Shown here: positions 38,045 to 49,403 of the stretch, one piece after another
Numbering within the stretch: position 1 is the stretch's first letter
How the letters are laid out: every line of letters begins with the position of its first letter
NCBI GenBank assembly: GCA_016748015.1
Contig: JAAOMT010000708.1
Location: 75,440-139,439 of the forward strand
Length of the DNA: 64,000 nt
Origin: Geosiphon pyriformis
Lineage: Eukaryota > Glomeromycota > Glomeromycetes > Archaeosporales > Geosiphonaceae
Direction: 5' to 3'
Made by a program: the position numbers and the translations under genes
Notes under the pieces: model-generated
The model's input: the letters and a program-made list of their open reading frames with translations, nothing else
Database searches by the model: none
Told to the model about the DNA's origin: nothing

Positions 38045-38896
38045 TGTTATAGATAATTATTTGAGGTGTTAGAACAAATAACAAACCTGTAACTTAGTGC
38101 TTAATAGTTGTAAATATTGGTAATTTTTGAAGGTTTTAGAGTTTGAAAGTTTTGGTTGAATCTTTTATATAATAAACAAAGATTTAGTTGATAATTTTTT
38201 CTGTGAATTCCTTTTTTTAGTGTGGTGGCTGGTTTATTTTAACAGTCATATTCTTCTGGTAAGTTATTTTTGAGTTTTTTATCTTTGTTTCCAGGTCTTT
38301 TACCAGACTATTTTTAACATTAATTACTTAGTGCTTAATCTCTTTAATTAATTAGTAAACAACAAAGAAAACAAAACAAAAAAAAATAAATAAAAAAAAA
38401 AAAAATAAAAAATTAGTATCTTATCAATAGCCATAATCAAAAGTTATTGGTTTAATGTAATTAAATATTAGATAATATTAATATAGAATATTAATAGTAT
38501 GAAATGAATTAATATTTTTTTAATTAAGTAATAATAATATAGATTTAGATAATAATAGATGTTTTATTAATATAAGTATAATTCCATTTCAAGTTATAGA
38601 AAACTATTTTTTAAAGGAAGTAGTATTGTTGTTTTAAACTGAATTGTCTGTTTTTCTTGTTTTTAACATTTTTATTATATATATATAATTTATGTTATAT
38701 AAGATTTTTTGAAAATTTTCAATTTTTTTAAAAAAAATCTTAAAATTCTACAATTCTGTAATTCTGTAATTTCTTAAAAAAAATTCTGAAATCCTGCAAT
38801 TTTTCAAGAAAAATTCTGGAGTTTTTTTTTTACTATGTCTATTTCTGATTGGCTATTTTATCTACTTATTATAATTTTTAATTTTTATAAGTAATA
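38045..38896 (-). repeat. 5' LTR of element B (852 bp)
   Basis: Matches the other three LTRs of the subfamily. The inner end starts TGTTAT (plus strand), and TTTGGTACTCCTTG on the minus strand is the likely primer-binding site. It is longer than the 3' LTR because of an extra run of short ATTCTGCAATT-like units near 38740-38822. The outer end meets the LINE copy 4 RNase H frame at 38897. Confidence 0.8.
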
Positions 38897-41800
38897 GTGC
38901 TTTATATTTAATAGAATTTACAACATTATGTTTTTTAAGCCAACAATAATTATAAAAGTTAGATAAAACCATATTTAATTCTGTAATACATATATCTAAA
39001 ACAGCTTGACTATCTAAATACATTATAACATTATTAAAAGCCAAAACATACTTCAAAATCAGAGCAATTGTCTGTAATTTTGTCATTGTAAAAGACACCA
39101 AACTACTAATTTCAATGCTAATATTTAAATTTAAGTTAGCAAAAAATATAGCTGCACTACACTTTATCTCATACATACTCAAGTTTTTTAAGAATTTATT
39201 TGTATAAACATTAATAATATCCAAATTAGCTTTAAATAAACATTATTTTATTATAAAAAAATCATTAATATCCAAAATATTTAAAAGCTAAAATCTACTA
39301 ACAAGTGGCTAAACAGCAAAATAAGAAGTAGAATTAACTAAGTAATTACATAATAACTCGAACCAAGTAGAAACTAGATCTTTAGAATTAAGCCTTTTCT
39401 AATAATAAAAACTTTTCTAATTAAAAATTAACACTTTTTTATTATATAATTGTTCAATAAAAACAATGCCAATTTTTTTAAGTAAGTAAGAAACATTATA
39501 AAACAATACATTTTCTAAAACTAAAAACATAGAAATGTTACTAGAAAACCAAAATATAAAGGACAGAATATTAATAAAAAAAACATTATAATTCAAAAAA
39601 TTTTTTATTACACCAGCCAGAAAATTGTTAACTGAACTAATTTTTAATTTTACAGGATTTTGCAAATAATAAATAGAAGATTAACTCAAAATTTGCAAAT
39701 TTAAAAACTTATAATTAAACAAATAACTAAAAATCTCATTAGTATTTGAAAAACTTAATACAAATGCCAATTTACTTTCTGTTTGTACTTGTTTAAATAA
39801 TTTAAAGCCACACAAAGATGAATAATAAAGAGTCTTATTAAGAAAATCTTTTGACAAGCCAGCTTTTATCTTTAAATTCTTTTTAATTAACATATTTTAT
39901 TTGTTGTATACACTTTTAAAAACAAAATTAAACTGGATTTTATAATCAATAATAAGTTAAAACACAGCCAAAACTAGATAAAAGAATTACTTGTCCAAAA
40001 TAACTTTTTTTAAAATTATGTTGGCAAAAAACCTAATATTCAAATGAGCTTTTTTTAAACTGGATTTGAATAAACTTTTAAAAAACAAAAAAATACCAAG
40101 ATATTTATAAAACTTTCCACTTTGTGTTATAGATATTAACAGACTACTTATTAATAATAAAGCATTCTTAACTCTTTAGTTAATAGGAATGGCTATTATT
40201 TTCTTATTGTTGATTAAAATGTTATAAATACTAAAAAACTCACTTATAATATCCAAAATATATTGAGTAGCAGCTTGACTATTTTTTATTTAAATTATAT
40301 TATTGACAAAAGCACCAGCCACCAGATATAAAGTCAATTTACTTTGGTTTTCTATTCTGCCAGTTTTGGTTACAAATTTAATGTTAATATAATAACTGTA
40401 CAAACTTTTATGTCTTTTAATTTCACATAAAAAAGAATTATAGAAAATTCTCTAGAGCAGAGGAAAGAAAACTTTATTCTGGTTCAGACTATTATGTACT
40501 TAGTATTTATTAATTAAACTATAATCAATTATGGCCCAATTAATTCTACCATTATAAATACTACCAAAGAACTTAATAAATTGCTTACATATTTTAATTT
40601 AAATTAAATTATTTTTCATATAATATTAATCAACAGAATCATATACCTTTTACATATTCTATAAGACCAGCCAAAATTCATGATCTTTTTCTAAAGCATC
40701 TTTAATTACTGAGCTAACTGCAAAGATAAGAGACTAAATAATAATGTCTTTTAATACAAAAAAGTTGTTACCATGAAGAATATTGAATCTACTATAAGCC
40801 AAGAAGATTTTATCAAAAAGAATCTTGGAAAGAATCTTATAAGCAGTCTTAATTAAAGCAATTGGTTTAATATTGCTTAAAACACTCTTACATTCATAAA
40901 ATTTAGAACTTATTAACATTTAAGCTTCTTTCCAAGGTTAAGATACAGATTTACACATTAAACAAGAGTTTAAAAGATCCAAAAACATAACAAGAACTGA
41001 ATTATCACAATGTTTTCAAAGTTTATTTGTAATATTTGACAAACCAGTGGTCTTTTTATTAAACAGATTTTTGATTACATGTATCAAATCATTATAATTA
41101 ATAGTATTCATAACATTGGAAAAAGCAGTATTATTAACATAAGTCAGCAGCAGATATTGATAATATTACAGATTAAAAATACTGTTTAACATTAATTTTT
41201 TTCTTGTTTAACTTTCTATAATTGTATTAATTTTAGATTTAATTTCACCAGGATTCAGAACTAGTTTATTATCAACAACCAAATAATCTAATACAACTTT
41301 TTGAAAAGAACACTCCAAAACACTTCTGATTGTGTAATTCTTATTAACAGCAAAGCTTTTCATATGTTTGTTAATAGCAGATCTAATAAGTGACTCTTTA
41401 GCTCTTAGAGATTTAGCAAGTTTGGAGATGTAATATAATTTTTTTACTTTAAAAAAAAAGGATTTTATACAGTTAAAATTAAAACTAGAGTTCAATAAAA
41501 CTTAAATATTTAAAGCATTATTACTGTTCAAAAACATTTAATGGCTTATTAAAGAATTGAACTTATCATTAGTTTTATTATATAAAGATTTGGCAATTTT
41601 TAATACCAACAATTCTAATTTATAAAACTTAGAAGAATTCTTAGTAAAAACACTATTAAAATTATTGAACCATTTTTTTTAAACACCTTATTGGCTAATA
41701 AACTTACTATTTTATAAATAATATCTTATATTACATCTATATTTGAGAAATTTCTAAATACAATAAATTTATCAAAAAACATAGTAATATTGACCATTAT

Positions 41801-42605
41801 AGCATTCTTGAATTTGTTCTATTTAGTATTACCAGTATTTTTAAAATCAAAACTTTTAGCAATCTTTATTTGCCAGCTTATAAAAAAAGATTAAATATGT
41901 ATTCAACAAACCACTCAAATTCACAAAAATAAAAACCACTTGATAATTAATGTCAAGATGCTTTTTAATATTTAAAACATCATGATTTACTATTACATTA
42001 ATTAAATATAAGGAAATAAATATGAAATCAATTGTTTTTTCAACACTTCTAAAATTATTCTATGTTAAGGTTTTTGCAATCAAGCTTTCTACCAAAGAAT
42101 TAACCAGTTCCAAATCAAGATATTTTTTAAAGCTGGTATATCTGCAAAAATTATTTTTATTAAAATTACTTTTTAAAATTACAAATAAAGTTTTGTTTAC
42201 AGCTTTAGCAATTAGTGAATTAATTTTTTTAGCTTAAACCAAGCATGTTGCCAAAGCAGCATCAACATACAGTCTCAAAATTAACATAGAAAGTTTATTT
42301 ATGAAAAGCAGCTTAATAAACAAAAGTTTATCAGCAATCTTTAAAATTTTGTATATATGTCTTGCTAAATCAATGTTTATAATGATTATAACATCAAAAC
42401 CCAAGTGGTCAGACTTCAAACCAAATGTAAACACTCAAATACTATCAAATTTGTTTATAATATATGGATTAATTTTATTTTTTAATTTTGTCTTAGTAAC
42501 AATAGAAATCAAATTGTTTATTTCTTTATGCCAATAAAAATATTTTTTTGCTTAATAGAATTGTTTATACTTCTTATATTGCATGTGGCAATTTTCCAGA
42601 TTAAA
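38897..42605 (-). pseudogene. LINE copy 4 ORF2 remnant (endonuclease, RT, RNase H)
   Basis: Starts near 42605 with an IATCNI-like endonuclease opening. Endonuclease segments follow to about 41950. RT blocks are recognisable: RSAINKHMKSFAVNKNYTIR (near 41360), NIKPIALIKTAYKILSKIL (near 40860) and GAFVNNII near 40320, where both catalytic Asp codons are Asn. RNase H is the open frame 38862-39224, with SLVSFTMTKLQTIAL (the catalytic Glu codon of AEL/AEM is Lys) and MYLDSQAVLD (Asp kept). The frame is severed at 38897. Stops occur throughout. Confidence 0.75.
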
Positions 42606-42629
42606 TCAATTATTATTGAAGAATAGTGT

Positions 42630-44497
42630 CTAAACTTAAACTTTTATTATTTACTTTGGCCAGTAGACTCATAATTATATCTAATAAATTGTTCATTTTT
42701 TTTTTAAATTTTTTGATAACTAACAAATTTAAAATCTTAGCTTGAGCAACAGTTTTATTATTAATAACTGCACCCAAATTTTCACTTATTATTATATCTG
42801 TTTCTTAATTTTGTGATAAAAAAGTTACCAATAACTGACATTCAAGATTAGGTTAAAGAACTATTGGTCAAAATACATTCAACTTCTTAGCCAACTTATC
42901 AACTTGTTTTATGAAGCTGTCAAAATTGTGTTTAAAAACAGCAAATCTATTACTTACTTTCAAAAAAATTAGCGGAGAAGATTTAACATCTAAAGATGAA
43001 TTAGCACCAGAAAAAGCCAAAGATATCATATAAAAAACAGAACTATCAGCAATTTGAGACCAAATTTTTCTACCAAATAAAACTGGTTAAACAATTGGTG
43101 TTTGTTTCTTTTTATATATATTTGCCAAGCAAATTTTATTCTGAAAATTAATTACTCTCTTAATGTAACCATCCAAATTTTTATTCTTTGAACAAGTATT
43201 AAAAACATGATTAAATTGTTTGTACTAAGTATAACAAGCCAAAAAAAGACCAGCCCAATGTAAATTTACATTTTTAAAAACTAGAATAGAATTAATGGCA
43301 GCTTTTTTTAATGTCTTATTAGCAAAACAAACCACAGTATATCTATTATATACATAAGAAACTAGATTATAACTAATAAAGCAAGTCTTTCTATCATATA
43401 ATTTCAACAAACCAAAAAGATTATAAGCAATAGTACCAATTGGCAAAATATACAACAAAGCCTGATATAAATCCCTAAATATTCATGTTTGTTTGTTATT
43501 TACAGTTTTAATTATATGAACAGAATATTTTCTTATAAGTACAGATTATTAAAAGATAACCAAATCAGCAACTTCTGATAATTTAAATTTCACTAAGGTT
43601 TTTTGCCAAAGACTAATAAGTTGTAATCTAATTGATGTAATTTTATTGAATTTAAAAAAAACTGATTTCACAACCAATTTGAGAAGATTGACTGAAATTT
43701 TCTTGACTATTATTTCTTAATTTGTATATTTATTTGCTATTTTTATATTATTATTAACTAAAATTTTTTTATTAATTGCCAACTTTCTAGTCTTTTTTAA
43801 ACTAAGTTCAAACATAAAAGATGATTTAATTATTTTAAGAAACTTTGAGAAAGTTAATGTCTCCTTAAAATTATTAACACAAAAAAAAATTTTTTTTATC
43901 ACCAAAAATTTATTACTAGAAGATTTTTTGGGCACAATAAAAAGCTTGATATTTAATACAAATAACTTTGCTAAATTAAAACTCTATTTTTCTAAAACAT
44001 GTGACCCAACCAATAAGAGTTGTTTGAAGTCATTAAATTTAGGTAATAGCATTAAAACATTTTTATTATTGCTTAAATTCACAAATAAAAGAGTTTTTAG
44101 TAATTGACTTAATATATATGTTTAAATATAAGTTTTCTGCAGCATAGTATTATTTATATTATTGTTAATTACCAAAGTGTCCAAATTTACATAGTTAGTT
44201 TTTTTAACAATCATGTTTTTTATATTTTTTTACATCTAATAGACCATTAATACTACTAGTTTTGTTGTTAACTTTGCTACTTTAAGACATTATAGACTTC
44301 TCACTAAAGACATTAATATTTTTAAGACTTAAAAAGCCAGCAAATAAGTTAATTATATTAATATTTACATTAGACTTTTTTGACTTTTTGTGAAATATAC
44401 TATAGGAGTATATACTTTCTACACACTTTTTTTTTATGCTTGAATGAGTTTTTAAATCAGCCAAATCTGAACTAAAACTATTAGCAGAAAAACTCAT
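42630..44497 (-). pseudogene. LINE copy 4 ORF1 remnant
   Basis: Begins MSFSANSFSSDLADLKTHSS at 44497, a different N-terminus from copy 3. Matching blocks follow in order: KKIFFCVNNFKETLTFSKFL near 43890-43830 (the GxxGFGGAxTPSKF block), LPIGTIAYN and DRKTCFISYN near 43440-43370 (the GGKTCxIxxNP block), and NLHWAGLFLACYT before a destroyed zinc knuckle near 43220. The copy has many stops. The N-terminus suggests it belongs to a sister subfamily of copies 2 and 3. Confidence 0.65.
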
Positions 44498-44600
44498 TGG
44501 TTTTATTGCAATAGAAAGAGGTAAGTTGGAAGAAATAATTAAAGAGATACAAAAAGAAAAAGAAGAAAAAATAAAATATTTTTTTGATAATTTTTTGTTC

Positions 44601-44706
44601 TTGTTATGGTCAGAAAATTGACAAAAGAAAAATATTTTAATATTTAAATTTTACAAAAAATTGTTTATTATAATTTTATAAAAAATTTTTTGGTGTTTTT
44701 AAGTTT

Positions 44707-44739
<33 letters not shown>

Positions 44740-45059
44740 TTTAATTTATATAATTATTTGTAAAAAATTTATATTTAAGATTTGGTTTAATAAATTTTTT
44801 CAGTTTTTTAAAAATAATAAAATAATTAACTTTAAGTTAATTAATTTTTGTTAAGATTTAATTATTTAGTACAAAAAAAAATTTAAATGTTTAATATTAA
44901 ATTAAGAATAAAAAAAGTGTTTAATTAATATTATAAATTGTTTTTTGATTTGGTTTAAAGTTCTATAATTGTTGTTTTCAAATTAATTATTTAAAAACTA
45001 AGTATACTTAAAGACAATTGGCTTTGGTTTTAAGAAAAACTATATGTTATTTCAGTTTT
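44601..45059. other. AT-rich stretch with an AAT microsatellite
   Basis: Contains a (TAA)n run at about 44710-44739 and AT-rich sequence. Part of 44950-45059 may be a strongly decayed LINE 3' coding end belonging to the tail at 45060, since a TTTGGTTTT-like word precedes it at the expected distance, but I cannot confirm this. Confidence 0.4.
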
Positions 45060-45205
45060 AATTAATAATAATAATTTTAATCAGTTAAGTAACTAATTAC
45101 ATGTAAAAAGTACATAAGTTATATTTATCTTAAAACATGTTTTTGTTGTATTGTAGTAAATAATAATTGGATCTTACTTATAAATTGAATAAAAATAAAA
45201 ACAAT
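45060..45205 (+). mobile_element. LINE 3' tail fragment
   Basis: The words TAATCAGTTAAGTAACTAATTACATGTAAAAAG in shortened form, then CATAAGTTATATT and a final GGATCTTACTTATAAA before an A-rich tail, match the 3' UTR of copies 1-3 (for example 31530-31640). It is plus orientation, marks the last retroelement sequence before the gene island, and has no coding capacity. Confidence 0.65.
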
Positions 45206-45471
45206 TTATTGCTAATCATAAAAAAAAATAAAAAAAATAAAATTAACAATAATATAAATTATTTAAATTTGCAATTTTAAATATAATTATTAAATACATA
45301 TATACAACTTTTTTGATTTTTACAATTAGAATAAATCTTAAGTTTAAATTGAAGATCATTGAAAGATAAGATAATAGATAATGAATAAACGAGATCACAG
45401 ATATTCGATTTTTGGGGGTTATTAAAAATTTGTTTTTTCATATCAATTTTTTTACCGTCCAGCTTTTACAT
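45206..45471. other. Upstream region of the eL43 gene
   Basis: AT-rich at first, with composition becoming mixed from about 45350. It presumably holds the eL43 promoter and 5' UTR. No confident TATA box or binding site was identified. Confidence 0.4.
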
Positions 45472-46189
45472 ATGGTGAGTTCTTTTGGTATTTTCAGCGC
45501 TCACGATATTTTATTACTATACCAGGGAGAATAAAACTGGAATTTCGATGACCCCAAACATAATCTATGCGAAGCAAAATTTTTACTTTTTTAATCTCTA
45601 TTCATGCTATTTTTCTTTTTTATCTATTCGTTAATTTAGGCCAAAAGAACTAAAAAGGCATGTATAATTCCCTTCAATGGGGCAAATTCTTTCATATATA
45701 TTTTTATATTTTAACCAAAAATGACAATAATCGATCCATCCAAATTCTTATTTTCTAGGTCGGAGTTGTCGGGAAATATGGCACCCGATATGGTGCCTCG
45801 CTGAGAAAACAGATTAAAAAGATGGAAATAACCCAACACGCAAAGTATACCTGCTCTTTCTGCGGCAAGGTAAACAGAACGTATTGATTAGACTATTTCA
45901 AGATTATAACTGTCTGAATTTTGATTTTTTGGTGTTCCATTAACAAGGATACCGTCAAGAGAAAAGCGGTCGGGATTTGGGAATGCCGAGCGTGTAAAAA
46001 AGTTATGGCTGGTGGTGCCTGGACAGTATCGTAAATATTTGTTGTCTTTAGAGATTATTGTTCTTTCAGAAAGACACCCAACAAATAGAAAATCTGATAT
46101 TTCAATTTTACCTAATTCCTTTTAGAACCACTACCGCTGCCACAGTTCGCTCTACTGTACGTCGTCTTCGTGAATTGATGGAATCTTAA
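45472..46189 (+). CDS. RPL43: 60S ribosomal protein eL43 (L37a), five exons
   Basis: Cytosolic large-subunit ribosomal protein with a zinc-ribbon fold. The joined exons are 45472-45474, 45640-45657, 45759-45869, 45948-46030 and 46126-46189, giving 92 residues, the family's normal length. The protein starts [20 protein letters not shown], has the zinc pairs CSFC (end of exon 3) and CRAC (exon 4), and ends RRLRELMES. Exon 1 contributes only the start codon, and exon 2 only six codons. Intron 2 uses a GC donor (AAG|GCATGT), the others GT; all end in AG. The start is chosen because every eL43 begins with this MAKRTKK-type sequence and the ATG is followed directly by GTGAGT. It faces the 3' end of the proline dehydrogenase gene. 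Confidence 0.95.
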
Positions 46190-46548
46190 GGAATGATTTC
46201 AAATAAACTAGGAAAATTTCAAATCTCTACCATTAAAAACTATCATATAGAATTAGGAGCATTTTCAAAGGCTATTGATTTGATTTTAAAGATCAACATT
46301 TTATGAGCAAGTTTGGTTTTTTTATTTGTTAAGAATACAAGACCACTGTAAAATTTATAATTTGAATCATTCCGTGCATGTACAATGTGTTCTGGATAAA
46401 ACCAAAGGGCGTAAAAATCTTCACACTTTATTTTCTCAAAAGCGGGAACCTAATTTGAAAGATCTACTCATGGGTCAAAAATCATCAAATGGTTGTTCCT
46501 AAGTTTTCGGGCTACGATGATCAGTAGGTAATTCCCTGTACTGAAAGT
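46190..46548. other. Convergent 3' region between eL43 and proline dehydrogenase
   Basis: Holds the 3' UTRs of two genes that converge here. No reading frame or RNA gene was recognised. AATAAA-like words occur but no site can be assigned. Confidence 0.4.
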
Positions 46549-48666
46549 TTACCGTGAGGTCGTATTGGTGATGCTACGAGAGGTTAAATTAAATCGATGA
46601 GATATCTCTTTCCACAAAATCTGTCGTTCATCTATAACAGAACCGCCAAGAACACTGTTATTTTCTTGGGCCCGCCGTATAAGAAATGGGATTACTTGGT
46701 TGATCTTTTGATTAGTAAATTGAATTTAGTACAGTATTTGAAGGGTGATGAAGCTAATGATTATTAAGGATCACAATTACCTGACCATACGTGATATTTT
46801 TGTAAACTGGATATCCATTATGACTAAGAGTGTAAGTTATTTGATCTCGCATGCCTAAAAAGAGGATTTCAAGCCTAGGATTAGTAAAAATCTTGTTATC
46901 AAATATTTGATCGACATTATATACCTAAAAGCTGTCCAAATAGTACGAAGCCGGATTGAGGGGATATTTCAAGGGTTTTCATCAAGATATCTGCCTTAAT
47001 TACTGATTCTTTGTTGTGAGAAGCGATCATAAACACGACCGGGATATTGGATATGTTTAAAGGCTTTGAAGCGGTTATCTGCGCCTCGTGTATTTTCTTT
47101 AACAAAAACTCTACGCCATTATTATAGGAAGAATGCGTATCTTCTAAAGTCTCATGAATTGGATCAGGAATCTGTTCGGTGGCGGCACGTTTACGCTCGC
47201 TTGTCATGTAAGCGCCGCGCACGAGTTTTGATGCAAAAGTAAAATTTCGACGACGCGATTGTTCATAGTGCTTAACCAGTCGTTGACCAGAATCTTTCAA
47301 ATACATCTGATAAGTGATAAATACTATTGGGCCGTGAAGGCTATTCGGCCTGTTATGTTTGGCAGCAAGTTGCATCGCAATGTAATCAATAGCAGGTTGA
47401 AAATGTGTTTGTTCGGCATCTATAAGAAGCCGAACGTTTCTTTCTTTAGCAAACTCGCATAAATTATCAAGACGTCTCAGAATTTGGTCATAGTCTTTTA
47501 AATCGGCTAAAGTAAGATATGGTATATTGTCAAGAAAAATTTCGCGAGTACGTTCATCAGCTAAAGAAAAAATATTAGTATACTCATCAAAGTCGATCAT
47601 TCCATCCTTGTCTGAATCAGCTTGAGCGAATAAATCTTCGACAATACTATCAGAGTTCATGATGTTAAGGTTGTGAAGTATGTTAAGGAAATTAGACTTG
47701 GATAATTTTTCATCCTTGACGTGGTGCTGGAAAGCTTTGGACAAGTCGATCAATAATCGAGATAATCGCTGCAAGACGACAGGGTTTACCAGACCAGTCA
47801 ATTTAAGAGCTGTAAAGTTATTGGGCTGAACAGAGGCTGCTTGAACACATTTGATGTTCATATCTGCGACGTGATCAGCTCGTGAATTCCACTGCTTTCG
47901 AAAAATTTCATCATTTTGATCCATAGATTCATCATACAGGTCTGCTTCAATAGATAGCTCAAGAATAGATCCAATTCCACTTTTTTGCAAATTTAAGATC
48001 GTAGTCACACATTCTTCAGCGGTTTCTCCGCTATTCAAAATCGGCATTAATTAAATTGAATCTGAAAAGATTTATAGTAATGTTTCCTTACCTGCAAAAT
48101 TGAGCAAAAAAACTCTTTTTGATAAACCAATACATTAGGCTGCCAAGATGAAACTTTTCCCCTAACGAAATCAAATCACCCGCCCGATCTACCAAAATTT
48201 GGAAAGAGCAAAGATTGTAAACGAGCAATGATCGTATTAATTCTCCGGTAGATTTATTCTGAAAAGCGATACGAGTGTTGTCAAAGTCAAGTTCTTCCAT
48301 CGGAGGAATCGAAGTAGGTTGAGTAAGAGCTAAATTGACATTCAAGTAGAAGAAGGTTGCGAGAGTTCCTGCTCCAAGTGCTGAACTTGAAATTTTTACC
48401 AAACCAAATTTCCGCTTATTTAAAGCTGCACCCCTTGAAATCCCTTCTTTTGTACGGAAAAATCCAAGGCGACTAATTAAAGCGGGATTTGACGAGACCT
48501 GACGTAAAAAAATATTCGAGTAACCAAAGTAGTATAGTTTAGTGTACCTTGTTGAGCTCGATTTAAAGAATGTAGTGTTATGAATAGAGGAGAACACTCG
48601 AGAAAACTGGGTTATATTCGCAAAGTTGCGTTTGATTAGGCGAAAATCCGCAGACCGACAGTACAT
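46549..48666 (-). CDS. PUT1: Mitochondrial proline dehydrogenase with EF-hand, four exons
   Basis: FAD-dependent oxidation of proline to pyrroline-5-carboxylate, the first step of proline catabolism at the inner mitochondrial membrane. Exons on the minus strand: 48666-48092, 48030-46925, 46854-46781 and 46704-46549, giving 636 residues. The N-terminus is Arg/Ser rich and acid-poor, fitting a mitochondrial presequence, and a hydrophobic stretch near residues 95-115 follows. The barrel shows RLLIDAEQTHFQPA (about 391-405), LVRGAYM (461-467) and MIASHNKES (526-534); the C-terminus has FGQLLGMRDQITYTL and IRRAQENNSVL. A canonical EF-hand, DSDKDGMIDFDE (about 330-341), sits between the N-terminal helices and the barrel, so calcium control is possible. 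Start: first ATG of the open exon. It is divergent from VPS9. Confidence 0.95.
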
Positions 48667-49403
48667 TATCAGGCAGACGAAGAATTTCGCCTTCGGTGTA
48701 ATTTTCTGGTTGCTGAAGTTGCATAGCTTTTAAGTTTGAAGTTTTATCAATTATTTTGAATCATTAAAATTGTATATCAAAACTAAATGAAAAACTTAAA
48801 TATGTAATACATATAATTTTTTTTCAATAAAGAAATACAATTTAATACAAAAAAACTAAAATATTAACACATTTATTTAAAAAATTGGGTTTAAAATGTT
48901 TTTTTAATAAAATGCTTAATATTAAATTTGTAAAATAATAATATGTAATAATATTAATTATGTAAGTAAAAAAAAATTATTGATTTGTAAAATTATAATG
49001 TATTTATACCTGAACATAGAATTATTGTGTAATATTATTGTTGATTATTAGTAAATAAACTGGACCTAAATAATAAGTTTTTTATTTCATACAAATTCTT
49101 AATAAGTTATTGCCTTTTACTTTAGTCACCCATAATATACTGTAAATGGTATGATCAGATTATTCGGAAAAACAGAATTCCAAGCGAATCAATTGCTTCT
49201 CACATGGAAAACAAGCCTCGCCGATTCTTACAGTCGCATGGCTTTTGTTGCATATAGATTCTATGTAGATTATAAATTTTGAACATTTTGCTATTAGTTA
49301 TTTTATTTTCGCTAAAAAAAGTGCTGCTGATTTATTGCATTTTTTACATACATCATACTAGTATTATTAACTTTGAGAACACCTTACCTGAAAACATTCT
49401 TCG
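48667..49403. other. Divergent intergenic region between PUT1 and VPS9
   Basis: 737 bases that must hold both promoters. The middle (about 48780-49080) is AT-rich with A/T homopolymers, which in fungi often lie in nucleosome-poor promoters. No specific factor sites were recognised, and the open frames on the minus strand at 49353-49645 are shadows of VPS9 exon 1. Confidence 0.4.

Larger units (their letters stand above)
22620..38900 (-). mobile_element. Ty3-like element B with dUTPase-like domain, split by LINE copy 3
   Basis: An LTR retrotransposon of about 9.4 kb once the nested LINE (24824-31672) is removed. LTRs are 38045-38896 (5') and 22624-23391 (3'). The minus-strand order is gag (about 37300-36240), protease (about 36050-35640), Cys-rich module (about 35420-34780), dUTPase-like domain (about 34530-34077), reverse transcriptase (about 33500-33000) with RNase H beyond, and integrase (about 31900-31674 continuing 24823-24400). 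The protease-RT-integrase order is that of the Ty3 group. Flanking 4-mers GCAC (22620-22623) and GTGC (38897-38900) fit one GCGC duplication changed at CpG. Stops throughout make it inactive. Confidence 0.85.
38897..44600 (-). mobile_element. LINE copy 4, 5' piece (continues at 21542-22623)
   Basis: Minus-strand LINE running from a likely ORF1 start at 44497 through ORF2 to the RNase H domain, where element B interrupts it at 38896. The 5' border near 44600 is approximate, since the sequence upstream of ORF1 does not match the 5' ends of copies 2 and 3. CpG is almost absent, and the RT catalytic box reads FVNN. It is the oldest copy in the nest. Confidence 0.8.
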
